From positions 1-17,671 of the forward strand of contig CAZCHH010000066.1 of NCBI GenBank assembly GCA_964498585.1: a stretch of 17,671 bases of DNA, read 5' to 3'. The stretch comes from JAAYJM01 sp964498585. Lineage in GTDB: Bacteria; Bacteroidota; Ignavibacteria; Kapaibacteriales; UBA2268. Position 1 is the first letter of the stretch, and each line of letters opens with the position of its first letter. Below are positions 1 to 6,710 of the stretch, piece by piece. The position numbers and the translations under genes are program-made. The notes beneath the pieces are model-generated. The model worked only from the letters and a program-made list of their open reading frames with translations, ran no database searches and was not told where the DNA came from.

Positions 1-2
1 AC

Positions 3-51
3 AATTAACAATTAACAATTAACAATTAACAATTAACAATTAACAATTAAC
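3..51. repeat. 7-bp tandem repeat, seven copies of AATTAAC
   Basis: Seven exact head-to-tail copies of AATTAAC. The array begins three bases beyond the nuoJ stop codon and runs to the window edge, so it may be longer. Read on the nuoJ strand the unit is GTTAATT, and because its length is not a multiple of three it puts a TAA in every reading frame. The same motif recurs at 4936-4953 and across the stop codon of the RND pump gene near 9765-9791. A simple-sequence array of this kind is likely to vary in copy number (inference). Confidence 0.95.
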
Positions 52-54
52 AAT

Positions 55-564
55 TTATTCAATCTTTTTCTTTGCCAGTATCACTGCTCCGATAATAGCA
101 GCTAATAGTAAAAGAGCAATTGCTTCAAAAGGAATTATATAATTGCTATAAAGTTCCTTACCAATTTCCTGTGCTGTTCCAATTAGAACAGATTTTTCAC
201 TGATTTCATTTTTTCCGGAAGAGAAAGTAAGGTAAATAGCGAGTAACTGGAAAAGGAACACAATTCCAAATAGCACTGCAATTACTTTCTGAAAAGAAAA
301 TCGCTCTTTCAATTTATGTTCATCTCCAAGATTCAGAAGCATTATAACGAAAACGACAAGCACCATTATCGCACCGGCATAAACCAATACCTGCATTACA
401 GCAACGAACTGGGCATTGAGCGTTAAATAAAGTGCGGCTAACATAAAGAAGTGAAATACAAGCGATACTGCTGAAACAACTGGATTTCTGCTCCTTATGG
501 TTACTAAACCGCTCGCTATGGCAAGCGTTCCGGCTATTATGAATATGATGAATGTGAAACTCAC
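55..564 (-). CDS. nuoJ: NADH-quinone oxidoreductase subunit J (NuoJ)
   Basis: Membrane subunit of respiratory complex I (NDH-1), part of the proton-pumping arm. The 169-residue product is the usual NuoJ length. It has about five hydrophobic segments: residues 4-22, 28-48, 52-77, 92-113 and 145-165. The family's most conserved stretch is present at residues 56-74, with V-Y-A-G-A-I around Tyr62; in characterised complexes this helix carries the pi-bulge near the quinone/proton coupling region (family knowledge). The start ATG gives an N-terminus directly entering helix 1. The gene upstream on the same strand is a glycosyltransferase, not nuoI, so the nuo cluster is either split here or starts at nuoJ. 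nuoK, which normally follows closely or overlaps, would lie outside the window, beyond at least 54 bases of repeat DNA. Confidence 0.93.
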   Translation of the reverse strand: MSFTFIIFIIAGTLAIASGLVTIRSRNPVVSAVSLVFHFFMLAALYLTLNAQFVAVMQVLVYAGAIMVLVVFVIMLLNLGDEHKLKERFSFQKVIAVLFGIVFLFQLLAIYLTFSSGKNEISEKSVLIGTAQEIGKELYSNYIIPFEAIALLLLAAIIGAVILAKKKIE

Positions 565-643
565 GTTTTCTCTTTGTATTTATTTATACTATTCTTTTTT
601 TCTACTTATCAAAAATAATGAAATTTCGTTATCTTAACAATAT

Positions 644-1780
644 TTATTTCTTTTTATTATGAAAAATTTGATTTTTCCATTTTACTCTTCGGTTTAAAAG
701 GAAAAACGGAGCTACAAGTTCAATTAATATAATGAAAATTAAATATGGCGTTATGAATTTTGAGAAATTCTTTTTATTATTTTTACTCAAAATATTTATT
801 GATGTTTTTATTAAAAGCCAATCTCCAAAAATTCTGCTTGCTACAATAATAGCAAACCAATACCAATCAGCCAAAATTAAAGAAACAACCAACCCAATCC
901 AGAACCAAAGCGAAGTAAAGATGAAAACCGTTGCCCTCCAGCCCAAATCCAAGCCACCAACAGTCCAGCGGTGATGCTGCTGAATATATGATTTAAGTGT
1001 CTTACAAGGTAAAGTTGTAACTACGCTTTCGCTGCTGTAAAGGTAATGAATTTTCCAGCCAGTATCGAACACCGCTTGAAGTAAAGCTAAATCTTCAGTA
1101 ACAGAAAATTTAATTTTTTCGTAACCACCTAAATCCCAAAATACATTTTTGCGAATAGAAAGATTATTTCCGAAGCAGCCGAGCGGAATATTTAAGCCAA
1201 TACCACCGCTTGCAAGTGTGTGCATATAAATCCACTCAACGCCTTGTAACCGTTCAAAGAAATTATGTGCTTTAATCGTAGTGAAAGATGGAACAATCCC
1301 AACATTTTTATCACTGAAAGCGGCAACTATTTTGCTGAGCCAGTTATTTCCAACAGTGCAGTCCGCATCAGTAAAAAGGAAAATTTCGCCCGATGCAACT
1401 TCAGCTCCTTCCTGCAATGCACCCGGCTTACCTTTAAGATTGTGGTGCTTGGTTGCTTCTGTTATTGTAACTACTTTTAAATTTGAAAATTCTTTTTTAC
1501 ATTCATCTAAAACTTGTGCAGTGTTGTCTTCTGACCTGTCATTTACTACAATTATTTCAAATCTATTTTTCGGATAATTATTTTCAAATACTGACTCTAC
1601 GCAATTTCTAATATTTTGCTCTTCATTTCTAGCTGGAATGATTACAGAAACAAAAGGTAATTCTGCGTCACTTGCAAATAATAATTTTTTTCTTCTCTGG
1701 CGCTCTGCTCCAATAAAGAATGCAATAGCCCTTAAGAGAATAATTAAAAATGAAAAGGATAAAATTGCTAATTTTGTCAT
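644..1780 (-). CDS. Membrane-bound GT2 glycosyltransferase (processive-like)
   Basis: Family-2 glycosyltransferase with a GT-A fold, expected to transfer a sugar from a nucleotide sugar at the cytoplasmic face of the inner membrane; the product is unknown. An N-terminal helix (about residues 5-24) is followed by the catalytic domain. Motifs visible are PARNEE at 49-54, N80-D81 (first aspartate), D138-A-D140 (metal/UDP-binding DxD), T228-E-D230 (catalytic base region) and Q268-x-x-R-W272. The D, DxD, (T/E)ED, QxxRW set is typical of processive enzymes such as cellulose- and hyaluronan-synthase relatives and of several lipid glycosyltransferases. C-terminal helices lie at about 284-318 and 343-362. 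At 378 residues it resembles the short stand-alone members. It is divergent from the MATE gene (67-base gap) and 79 bases upstream of nuoJ on the same strand, so read-through into nuoJ is possible. Substrate cannot be called. Confidence 0.88.
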   Translation of the reverse strand: MTKLAILSFSFLIILLRAIAFFIGAERQRRKKLLFASDAELPFVSVIIPARNEEQNIRNCVESVFENNYPKNRFEIIVVNDRSEDNTAQVLDECKKEFSNLKVVTITEATKHHNLKGKPGALQEGAEVASGEIFLFTDADCTVGNNWLSKIVAAFSDKNVGIVPSFTTIKAHNFFERLQGVEWIYMHTLASGGIGLNIPLGCFGNNLSIRKNVFWDLGGYEKIKFSVTEDLALLQAVFDTGWKIHYLYSSESVVTTLPCKTLKSYIQQHHRWTVGGLDLGWRATVFIFTSLWFWIGLVVSLILADWYWFAIIVASRIFGDWLLIKTSINILSKNNKKNFSKFITPYLIFIILIELVAPFFLLNRRVKWKNQIFHNKKK

Positions 1781-1847
1781 ATTTAAAATAAAAAAATAAA
1801 TATTGTTTTAATCAAATTAAAAAATATAATTTAAGAAAAATATAGTA

Positions 1848-3194
1848 GTGAAAAAAATAGATTTAACAACGGCGCCAATCAATTCATCATTAATTTTGTT
1901 TTCTCTCCCTTTAATATTAAGTTTTTTAATGAATATTATCTATTCCTGGATAGATATGTATTTTGTAAGTCGTTTGGGAGAAATGGAGGTTTCTGCTCTC
2001 GGAGTGAGCGAGCAGCTGCTATTCTTTATTTTTGCTATTGGAAGCGGTTTCGGAGTAGGCACCGGAATTATGGTTGCCCGCAGAATTGGTGAACGCAACT
2101 ACGAAAAAGCAAATCACACTGCTGCTCAAGCTATTGCTTTTACAGTTCTATCATCAATAATTATTGCTTTTGTGCTGTATTTGAACATCCCGACTATTCT
2201 TTCCGTTATGAAAATAGAAGGGCACGTTGCTGAACTGGCTCATATTTACATTTCTATTCTTATTTTTGGGGTTCCGGCAAATTTTTTCATATTCCAAATA
2301 AATTCTATTGTCAGGGCAACTGGCAATGGAAATTTTCAATTTTATATTCTTTTCCTTACAATAGTTCTCAATATAATTTTTGCACCGATATTCATTTTTG
2401 GAGTTGGATTTATTCCCAAAATGGGAGTAGCCGGCGCCGGACTTGCAACTGCTTCTGCTCAATATATTGGCGCTATTGTTGCTATAATTGCTGTATTATT
2501 TAACACAACTCAAATTAATTTAAATTTCAGGAAATTCAAAGTTGACTGGAATATAATTAGAACAATAGTTATTCTTGGCGTCCCGGCTTCACTGCAATTA
2601 ATGGTTGTCAGTTTAAACCGCATTGGCATTACTACAATCGCTAATCAATTTGGGAATGAAGTTTTAAATACTTACATTTTAGGGCTTCGAATTGATTTGT
2701 TTGTTACTATGTTTATAATTGCTACAGGCGCTGCAATTGAAGTTACTACCGGGCAGAATCTCGGAGCCAATAAACTTGATAGGGTGTATAAATATTTTAA
2801 AGCTGCTTTAGTGCAGGTTTCAATTATTATGGTAGTTCTCATTATATTAGTCTTTTTCTTCGGAAAAGAGTTTGCAGATATTTATTCTGATAATCCGGTG
2901 CTTATTCATAATGTTGATATATATTTTAAATATACAATGTGCTCTTATATTCCTTTTGCTCTCGGAATAATTTCATTAAGAGTAATCAGCGGTGCAGGAG
3001 ATTATTTCAGGACTTTGAAAATAGTTGTGCTTGCCAATTTTATCATTCAGATTCCAGTAGCATATCTTTTATCACATTATACTTCTATTGGTTACGAAGG
3101 AATCTGGCTAAGTTTTATAATTACCCAAATAGTTTTTGCAATTCTTTCATTTATAAGTTTAAAAAATAAGAAATGGCTAACAGTAAAGGTTTAG
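1848..3194 (+). CDS. MATE family multidrug/solute efflux transporter
   Basis: Multi antimicrobial extrusion family exporter: an inner-membrane antiporter that moves organic cations or other solutes outward using a Na+ or H+ gradient (family knowledge). The 448-residue product is the standard MATE length with about 12 hydrophobic helices in two homologous halves. The N-terminal half shows typical features: a first helix rich in S-L-P followed by D-M-Y-F-V-S-R-L-G (residues 37-45) and A-L-G-V-S (51-55), then G-x-G-x-G-T-G near residues 66-73. The second half opens with G-V-P-A-S-L-Q (about 246-252). The start is GTG; no ATG lies close upstream in frame. Its stop codon lies inside the first unit of a 9-bp tandem repeat (3188-3241). 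It is convergent with the R-M genes. NorM- versus DinF-like subtype is not resolved. Confidence 0.9.
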   Translation: MKKIDLTTAPINSSLILFSLPLILSFLMNIIYSWIDMYFVSRLGEMEVSALGVSEQLLFFIFAIGSGFGVGTGIMVARRIGERNYEKANHTAAQAIAFTVLSSIIIAFVLYLNIPTILSVMKIEGHVAELAHIYISILIFGVPANFFIFQINSIVRATGNGNFQFYILFLTIVLNIIFAPIFIFGVGFIPKMGVAGAGLATASAQYIGAIVAIIAVLFNTTQINLNFRKFKVDWNIIRTIVILGVPASLQLMVVSLNRIGITTIANQFGNEVLNTYILGLRIDLFVTMFIIATGAAIEVTTGQNLGANKLDRVYKYFKAALVQVSIIMVVLIILVFFFGKEFADIYSDNPVLIHNVDIYFKYTMCSYIPFALGIISLRVISGAGDYFRTLKIVVLANFIIQIPVAYLLSHYTSIGYEGIWLSFIITQIVFAILSFISLKNKKWLTVKV

Positions 3195-3241
3195 ATGGTT
3201 TAGAAGGTTTAGATGGTTTAGATAGTTTAGATAGTTTAGTT
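3188..3241. repeat. 9-bp tandem repeat overlapping the MATE stop codon
   Basis: Six head-to-tail 9-base units of consensus RGTTTAGAT. The TAG of the first unit (3192-3194) is the in-frame stop codon of the MATE gene. Because the unit is a multiple of three, every later unit carries the same in-frame TAG. Copy number changes would therefore not extend the protein. Confidence 0.85.
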
Positions 3242-3245
3242 TTTT

Positions 3246-3280
3246 AACTTTCGCAAAGTTCGGGAAACTTTACAAAAGTT
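3246..3280. repeat. Twin small hairpins between convergent genes
   Basis: Two 6-bp hairpins in tandem: AACTTT-CGC-AAAGTT (3246-3260) and AACTTT-ACA-AAAGTT (3266-3280), separated by CGGGA. They lie between the convergent MATE and R-M genes. They could help transcription termination, but neither is followed by a clean U-tract, so a REP-type interspersed palindrome is equally likely. Confidence 0.6.
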
Positions 3281-3341
3281 CATAGGATAAAAACAAAGAT
3301 GATGTTAATAATGTAAAATTGTATCGGTAATTTTTTTTATT

Positions 3342-3747
3342 TTATTGATTTTCAAATAATTTCAATGGATTTATTTTAAATTGCAACATATTGGCAGTAT
3401 TTCTTCCGGCATCTCCACCTTTTCTCTGCATTGTTACTTTTCCAAGATGCAGAAAATTCATCATTTCCTTTTATAATATCTGATAGGATAAGAATTTTAT
3501 TTTTTGTGAAGAATTTAATAATTTCTTTTTGAGTTTTTATATCCATTTCATCGAAATACATTCTTCTTTTATCCCGTAATTCAGTTTTAGACGGTTTTAT
3601 TTCACCAGTAAAAAGTTTTAAAGCATTTGTAATATTAAGAGGAATATTCCACATATCAACATATTTATCAATCCAACGTTTATCAATTTGATTAAATATA
3701 GTTGAGTGTTTGTAAATATTGTTCCAATCTTTTATTAGAAATCTCAA
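3342..3747 (-). pseudogene. Probable type II restriction endonuclease, frameshifted
   Basis: A reading frame leaves the 3' end of the methyltransferase gene and continues with protein-like sequence (W-I-D-K-Y-V-D-M-W-N, then R-D-K-R-R-M-Y, then F-F-T-K-N-K) up to S-A-S-W near 3442. There it degenerates into a short Arg/Cys/Lys-rich tail ending at 3376. The neighbouring frame instead continues as V-T-M-Q-R-K-G-G-D-A-G-R, then M-L-Q-F-K-I-N-P, to a TAA at 3342-3344. Removing one base from the T run at 3438-3441 (plus strand) joins the halves into one product. D...(x)n...Q-R-K resembles a PD-(D/E)xK nuclease core with Gln for Glu (inference). The start is unclear: TTG at 3745-3747 would overlap the methyltransferase, and the first ATG past its stop is 3652-3654. 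At about 105-135 residues it is short, so it may also be truncated. The endonuclease call rests mainly on position beside the methyltransferase and the C-terminal motif; no named family is recognised. Confidence 0.6.
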
Positions 3748-4474
3748 CGTATTCAGCAGAAATTTCTGAACCAATCCAATTTCTTTTAAGTAGCATAGCC
3801 ATTTTAGCAGTAGTGCCGCTTCCAATGAAACAATCATAAACTAAATCACCTTCATTAGTCCAAGTTTTAATCTGGTCATAAGCTAATTGCTCTGGAAAAA
3901 TTGCAGGGTGATTATACGCAATTACATCTTTTGTTGAAATACCCCCACCAATTGAATAAAAGAAAACATTTCCTACTTTTTTCTCACTTGTTCGCTCTAC
4001 TTTTTTATAGTTTAATTCACCATTTTGCCCTCTGTTCTTCATATTGGCAAGCCCATTATATTTGCAATTTTCTGTTAATGGGTTAAAAGTATTTGGTTGT
4101 CCTTTACTAAAAGCAAACATATATTCAAAATGCTGATGATAACGTTTTCCGGTTGTAGGCATTGGATTATTTTTATAATAAATCATTGTATCGTGAAGAT
4201 TAAACCCACACTCCATAAAATGAAGTGCTTGTCTGAAAGAAGTTCCGGTTTCACTGCCATCTTTTGTTGCATCGCCAACTACCCAAACTACCAAACCACC
4301 ATTTTTTGTTACCCGATATAATTCATTTGCAATATTTTTGAACTCAAAATCAAATCCGTTATAATTTCTTAAATCATCATAAGGAGGAGAAGTTAAGGTT
4401 AAATCAATAAATCTGTCTGGCATATCAGACATTGTATTCAAGCAGTTTTCGTTATATATTTTATTTAGTTCCAT
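3692..4474 (-). CDS. Beta-class DNA methyltransferase (N4-cytosine or N6-adenine)
   Basis: Transfers a methyl group from S-adenosylmethionine to the exocyclic amine of a base in a specific DNA sequence. Numbering from an upstream ATG at 4487-4489, the catalytic motif IV T-S-P-P-Y is at 33-37 and the AdoMet-binding motif I D-C-F-I-G-S-G-T-T is at 219-227. The order IV then I defines the beta class. H-P-A-x-F-P-E-Q-L (194-202) is the usual conserved segment before motif I. S-P-P-Y is most frequent in N4-cytosine enzymes but also occurs in N6-adenine ones. I prefer the ATG at 4472-4474 because M-E-L-N-K-I-Y-N is a typical N-terminus for the class. Full length (about 260 residues) and intact. The frame-broken endonuclease-like gene follows with overlap, as in a type II R-M pair; with the nuclease inactive it would act as an orphan modification enzyme. 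Confidence 0.9.
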   Translation of the reverse strand: MELNKIYNENCLNTMSDMPDRFIDLTLTSPPYDDLRNYNGFDFEFKNIANELYRVTKNGGLVVWVVGDATKDGSETGTSFRQALHFMECGFNLHDTMIYYKNNPMPTTGKRYHQHFEYMFAFSKGQPNTFNPLTENCKYNGLANMKNRGQNGELNYKKVERTSEKKVGNVFFYSIGGGISTKDVIAYNHPAIFPEQLAYDQIKTWTNEGDLVYDCFIGSGTTAKMAMLLKRNWIGSEISAEYVEISNKRLEQYLQTLNYI

Positions 4475-4489
4475 TTTTTTAAAATGCAA

Positions 4490-4829
4490 TATAAGGAAAT
4501 TTTTTATAAATTAGAAGTCAGAACTTAAACAAGTTTTTAGTATGAATTTAGTAAATTCTTTTTTTCTTCACAAATTGAATTGGGAAGGAGGTGGAAAAAA
4601 AAATGTAAGGACGCAATGCATTGCTTATCTATAAAAACTTAACTGTGTGAATATTTGAAAAAGCGTTTATCTTTGTTCCTCAGTCATCGTTTGACTTGGA
4701 ATACACAGCAAATCTATGCTGGTGAGACGTCCTATTTCATTATCGTATTTGCGGACGCTCTGATAATGTAGAGACAATGTATGCCTTGCCTCTACATTGC
4801 AATGAAATCATTATTCTTGTCTATCATTA
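4490..4829. repeat. Intergenic stretch with decayed palindromes
   Basis: No gene is visible in this part of the gap between the methyltransferase and the efflux genes. It holds several small palindromes: GCAATGCATTGC at 4613-4624 (perfect); AGTCA-TCGTT-TGACT at 4682-4696, related to the perfect element at 13811-13843; CAGCA...TGCTG at about 4708-4723; and a 9-bp stem AATGTAGAG / CTCTACATT at 4765-4773 and 4790-4798. The density suggests an accumulation site for interspersed palindromic repeats. Confidence 0.65.
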
Positions 4830-4850
4830 GTCATTTCGACTACGCTCAAT
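4830..4850 (+). repeat. 21-bp GTCATTTCGAC element, left copy flanking the efflux genes
   Basis: Begins GTCATTTCGACTACGCTCAA. An inverted copy differing at one base lies at 9799-9819 on the other side of the RND efflux genes. Both copies are next to AATTAAC/GTTAATT simple repeats. The GTCATT head is shared with other interspersed elements in the window. Confidence 0.85.
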
Positions 4851-4853
4851 GCC

Positions 4854-4953
4854 CTAATAACCCAATAACCCAATAACCTAATAACTCAATAACCCATTAA
4901 CCCAATAACCCAATAACTCAATAACTCAATTACCCAATTAACAATTAACAATT
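4854..4953. repeat. 8-bp tandem repeat grading into 7-bp AATTAAC repeat
   Basis: Ten consecutive 8-base units of consensus YYAATAAC occupy 4854-4933. Then comes a 9-base unit CCAATTAAC (4934-4942), one AATTAAC (4943-4949) and a partial copy. The smooth change from the 8-mer to the 7-mer suggests slippage. It lies about 90 bases upstream of the membrane fusion protein gene. Confidence 0.9.
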
Positions 4954-5041
4954 ATTCAAGCACTACTTTTTAAACTAATTCGTTTAATATATGTCAAAAT
5001 CATAAAATATGACTATTTTTTTTAAAGGATAAAATAAAAAA

Positions 5042-6112
5042 ATGATAAAAAAACATATATTAATTTTCTTAATCTCAATATTAGCAATTGCTACAGTATT
5101 ATATTTAGCATTATTTAACGGAAATGACGAAGCTAAAGGGAAATACAAAAACAACAGAAGTTTTTCAAATTTAGTCGGCAATCTTGAAGGGCTTATTGTT
5201 AAAACTTCTGCACTGGAAGAAAATATTGAAGTGTCCGGAACGATTGTCCCTTTCGATGAAACTATTATTATGTCTGAAGTTTCCGGCAAAATTGTAAATA
5301 TAAATTTAGCAGAAGGCAAGCTCGTAAAAAAAGGAACATTGCTTATAAAACTTTTTGATGAAGATTTACAGGCACAACTAAAAATGCTTGAGGTTCAGTT
5401 GAAAATTGCTGAAAACAATGAGCAAAGGATGAAAACGCTCTTTAATGTGAAAGGAACGAGCCAGCAGGAATACGATGCAAGTTTGCTTCAGGTTAGCAAT
5501 TTGAAAGCACAGATTGAAATATTAAAAGTAAATATTGACAAAACTGAAATTAAAGCTCCTTATGACGGAGTGCTGGGATTAAAAAATGTTAGCGTTGGAC
5601 AATACATTACTCCTGCAACACAAATCGTAATAATCAGAGCAGTTAATAAATTAAAAATTGATTTTAGTATTCCGGAGCGTTATGGTTCGAAAATGAATGA
5701 TGGTTCAACAATAAATTTTACCATTACTGGCAATGACAGGATATTCGAGGCAAGAGTAATTGCAAATGAATCAAGCATTGAATCTGGTTCAAGAAATTTG
5801 AAAGTAAGGGCAATAATATCAGATAAATTAGAAGGACTGATTCCGGGTGCTTTTGCAAAAGTTATTGTAAATCTTGGAAATACAGATAAAGCATTGATGA
5901 TACCAACTTCTGCAATTATACCTGAGGCAAATACAAAAAAAGTATTTGTTGTGAAAAATGGTTTAGCAAAATATGTTGTAATAAAAACTGGCGTTCGCCG
6001 GGCAGATGCGATTGAAGTCCTTTCTGGTTTGAGCGAAGGCGATACAATAATAGTATCTGGAATACTTTTTGTTAAACCCAACAGTTCTGTAAAATTTTCG
6101 AAGGTTAGTTAA
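5042..6112 (+). CDS. RND efflux periplasmic adaptor (membrane fusion protein)
   Basis: HlyD/AcrA-type adaptor that links an RND pump to an outer-membrane channel in the periplasm. Residues 5-24 form one hydrophobic segment without a lipobox cysteine, so it is probably anchored by an uncleaved helix. The first lipoyl half-motif is around 76-105 (S-E-V-S-G-K-I-V ... G-x-L-V-K-K-G-x-L-L). A helical hairpin follows (about 107-165, with the turn near V-K-G-T-S-Q-Q-E-Y) and then the second lipoyl half at 168-190 (I-K-A-P-Y-D-G-V-L-G). The beta-barrel and membrane-proximal domains fill the rest, with the usual V-x-x-G-L-S-x-G-D-x-I-I-V-S-G near the end. At 356 residues it is normal length. An AAAGGA at about 5025-5030 may serve as a weak ribosome site. 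The cognate pump gene is downstream on the same strand but 598 bases away. No outer-membrane factor is present in the window. Confidence 0.92.
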   Translation: MIKKHILIFLISILAIATVLYLALFNGNDEAKGKYKNNRSFSNLVGNLEGLIVKTSALEENIEVSGTIVPFDETIIMSEVSGKIVNINLAEGKLVKKGTLLIKLFDEDLQAQLKMLEVQLKIAENNEQRMKTLFNVKGTSQQEYDASLLQVSNLKAQIEILKVNIDKTEIKAPYDGVLGLKNVSVGQYITPATQIVIIRAVNKLKIDFSIPERYGSKMNDGSTINFTITGNDRIFEARVIANESSIESGSRNLKVRAIISDKLEGLIPGAFAKVIVNLGNTDKALMIPTSAIIPEANTKKVFVVKNGLAKYVVIKTGVRRADAIEVLSGLSEGDTIIVSGILFVKPNSSVKFSKVS

Positions 6113-6126
6113 AAACTCACCTTACG

Positions 6127-6635
6127 CATTCCCCTCTTGAGAGGGGCAGGGCTGATACGTTCTTTATAATTATTGTTTTTTATGACATTCAGAAATAATT
6201 TTCATTTTTATAAAATTCCGTTAGGAATTTAATATTGGTAGAAAAATAACGAATTGATTGTTGTAACTCCGTAGGAGTTAAATATTTAATACATCTTGAT
6301 TAATATTCAACTCCTACGGAGTTGTAAAACAAAAATAGATGCAATTTCTACCAATATTTTACTCCTACGGAGTAAAAAGAATAAAATCGTTATGAATTCA
6401 AACACTTTTTAAAGAACGTATCAGCCCTGGGGGCAGGGGTGTGTTCTTTTACTTTTTTCCAATAATGAATCTGGGAACAAGAAGTAATCCTTTAAACAAC
6501 GAATTATGTGGCTAATTTGATTAAAGGGAATTTATTATCATAAACCATACTAATTAAAACGAACATACTTTAAGACAGAATTTATTGAATATAAACAACT
6601 AAGAACACACCCCTACCCCTCTCAAGAGGGGAATG
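6127..6635. repeat. Host inverted-repeat element with 35-bp arms, interrupted on the left
   Basis: The right arm, 6601-6635, reverse-complements to a sequence starting CATTCCCCTCTTGAGAGGGG. The left arm is in two pieces: 6127-6146, identical to the first 20 bases, and 6434-6448 (CAGGGGTGTGTTCTT). When the intervening DNA and one GGGG are removed the left arm matches the right arm at 34 of 35 positions. The undisturbed element would be about 220 bp. It has no coding capacity and no recognisable transposase, so it behaves like a MITE or large intergenic palindrome. Confidence 0.85.
6147..6429. mobile_element. 283-bp MITE-like element with 20-bp perfect terminal inverted repeats
   Basis: Left end CAGGGCTGATACGTTCTTTA (6147-6166) and right end (6410-6429) are exact inverted copies. 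The element is flanked by GGGG on both sides (6143-6146 and 6430-6433), consistent with a 4-bp target duplication. A 9-bp duplication GGGGCAGGG with slightly different ends is an alternative. Inside are nested inverted repeats: ACTCC-GTA-GGAGT near 6265-6280, ACTCC-TAC-GGAGT near 6310-6325 and again at about 6361-6373, plus opposed copies of ATATTGGTAGAAA. There is no open reading frame of note, so it is non-autonomous. The transposase that would mobilise it is not in the window. Confidence 0.82.
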
Positions 6636-6710
6636 GTACTTGTGTTAAAAGAAAAATTGTGCATAAAATTAACTTGTTTAAAATCTTAAAATAGAATTGC
6701 ATAAAAAATT

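Larger units (their letters stand above)
6113..6710. other. 598-base gap splitting the efflux pair, filled by nested palindromic elements
   Basis: No credible gene is present. Bases 6127-6635 are an inverted-repeat element interrupted by a second one (see separate entries); the remaining flanks show nothing I recognise. Adaptor and RND pump genes are normally a few bases apart, so this gap probably grew by insertion. Stable hairpins here could lower read-through into the pump gene (inference). No clear promoter pattern is seen directly upstream of 6711. Confidence 0.75.

Noticed and set aside
3435..3445. Programmed ribosomal frameshift in the endonuclease-like gene
   Set aside because: The site TGGAAAAGT lacks a standard slippery heptamer and no downstream stimulatory structure is evident; mutation or sequencing error is simpler.
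3376..3837. A 153-residue open frame as a complete independent gene
   Set aside because: Its first third is antisense-free overlap with the methyltransferase in another frame and its last 20 residues are out-of-frame sequence; the protein-like middle continues in a neighbouring frame, so it is treated as a frameshifted gene.
4490..5041. tRNA or structured RNA gene in the gap before the efflux genes
   Set aside because: The hairpins are short and separate; no cloverleaf, T-loop motif or CCA end could be found.
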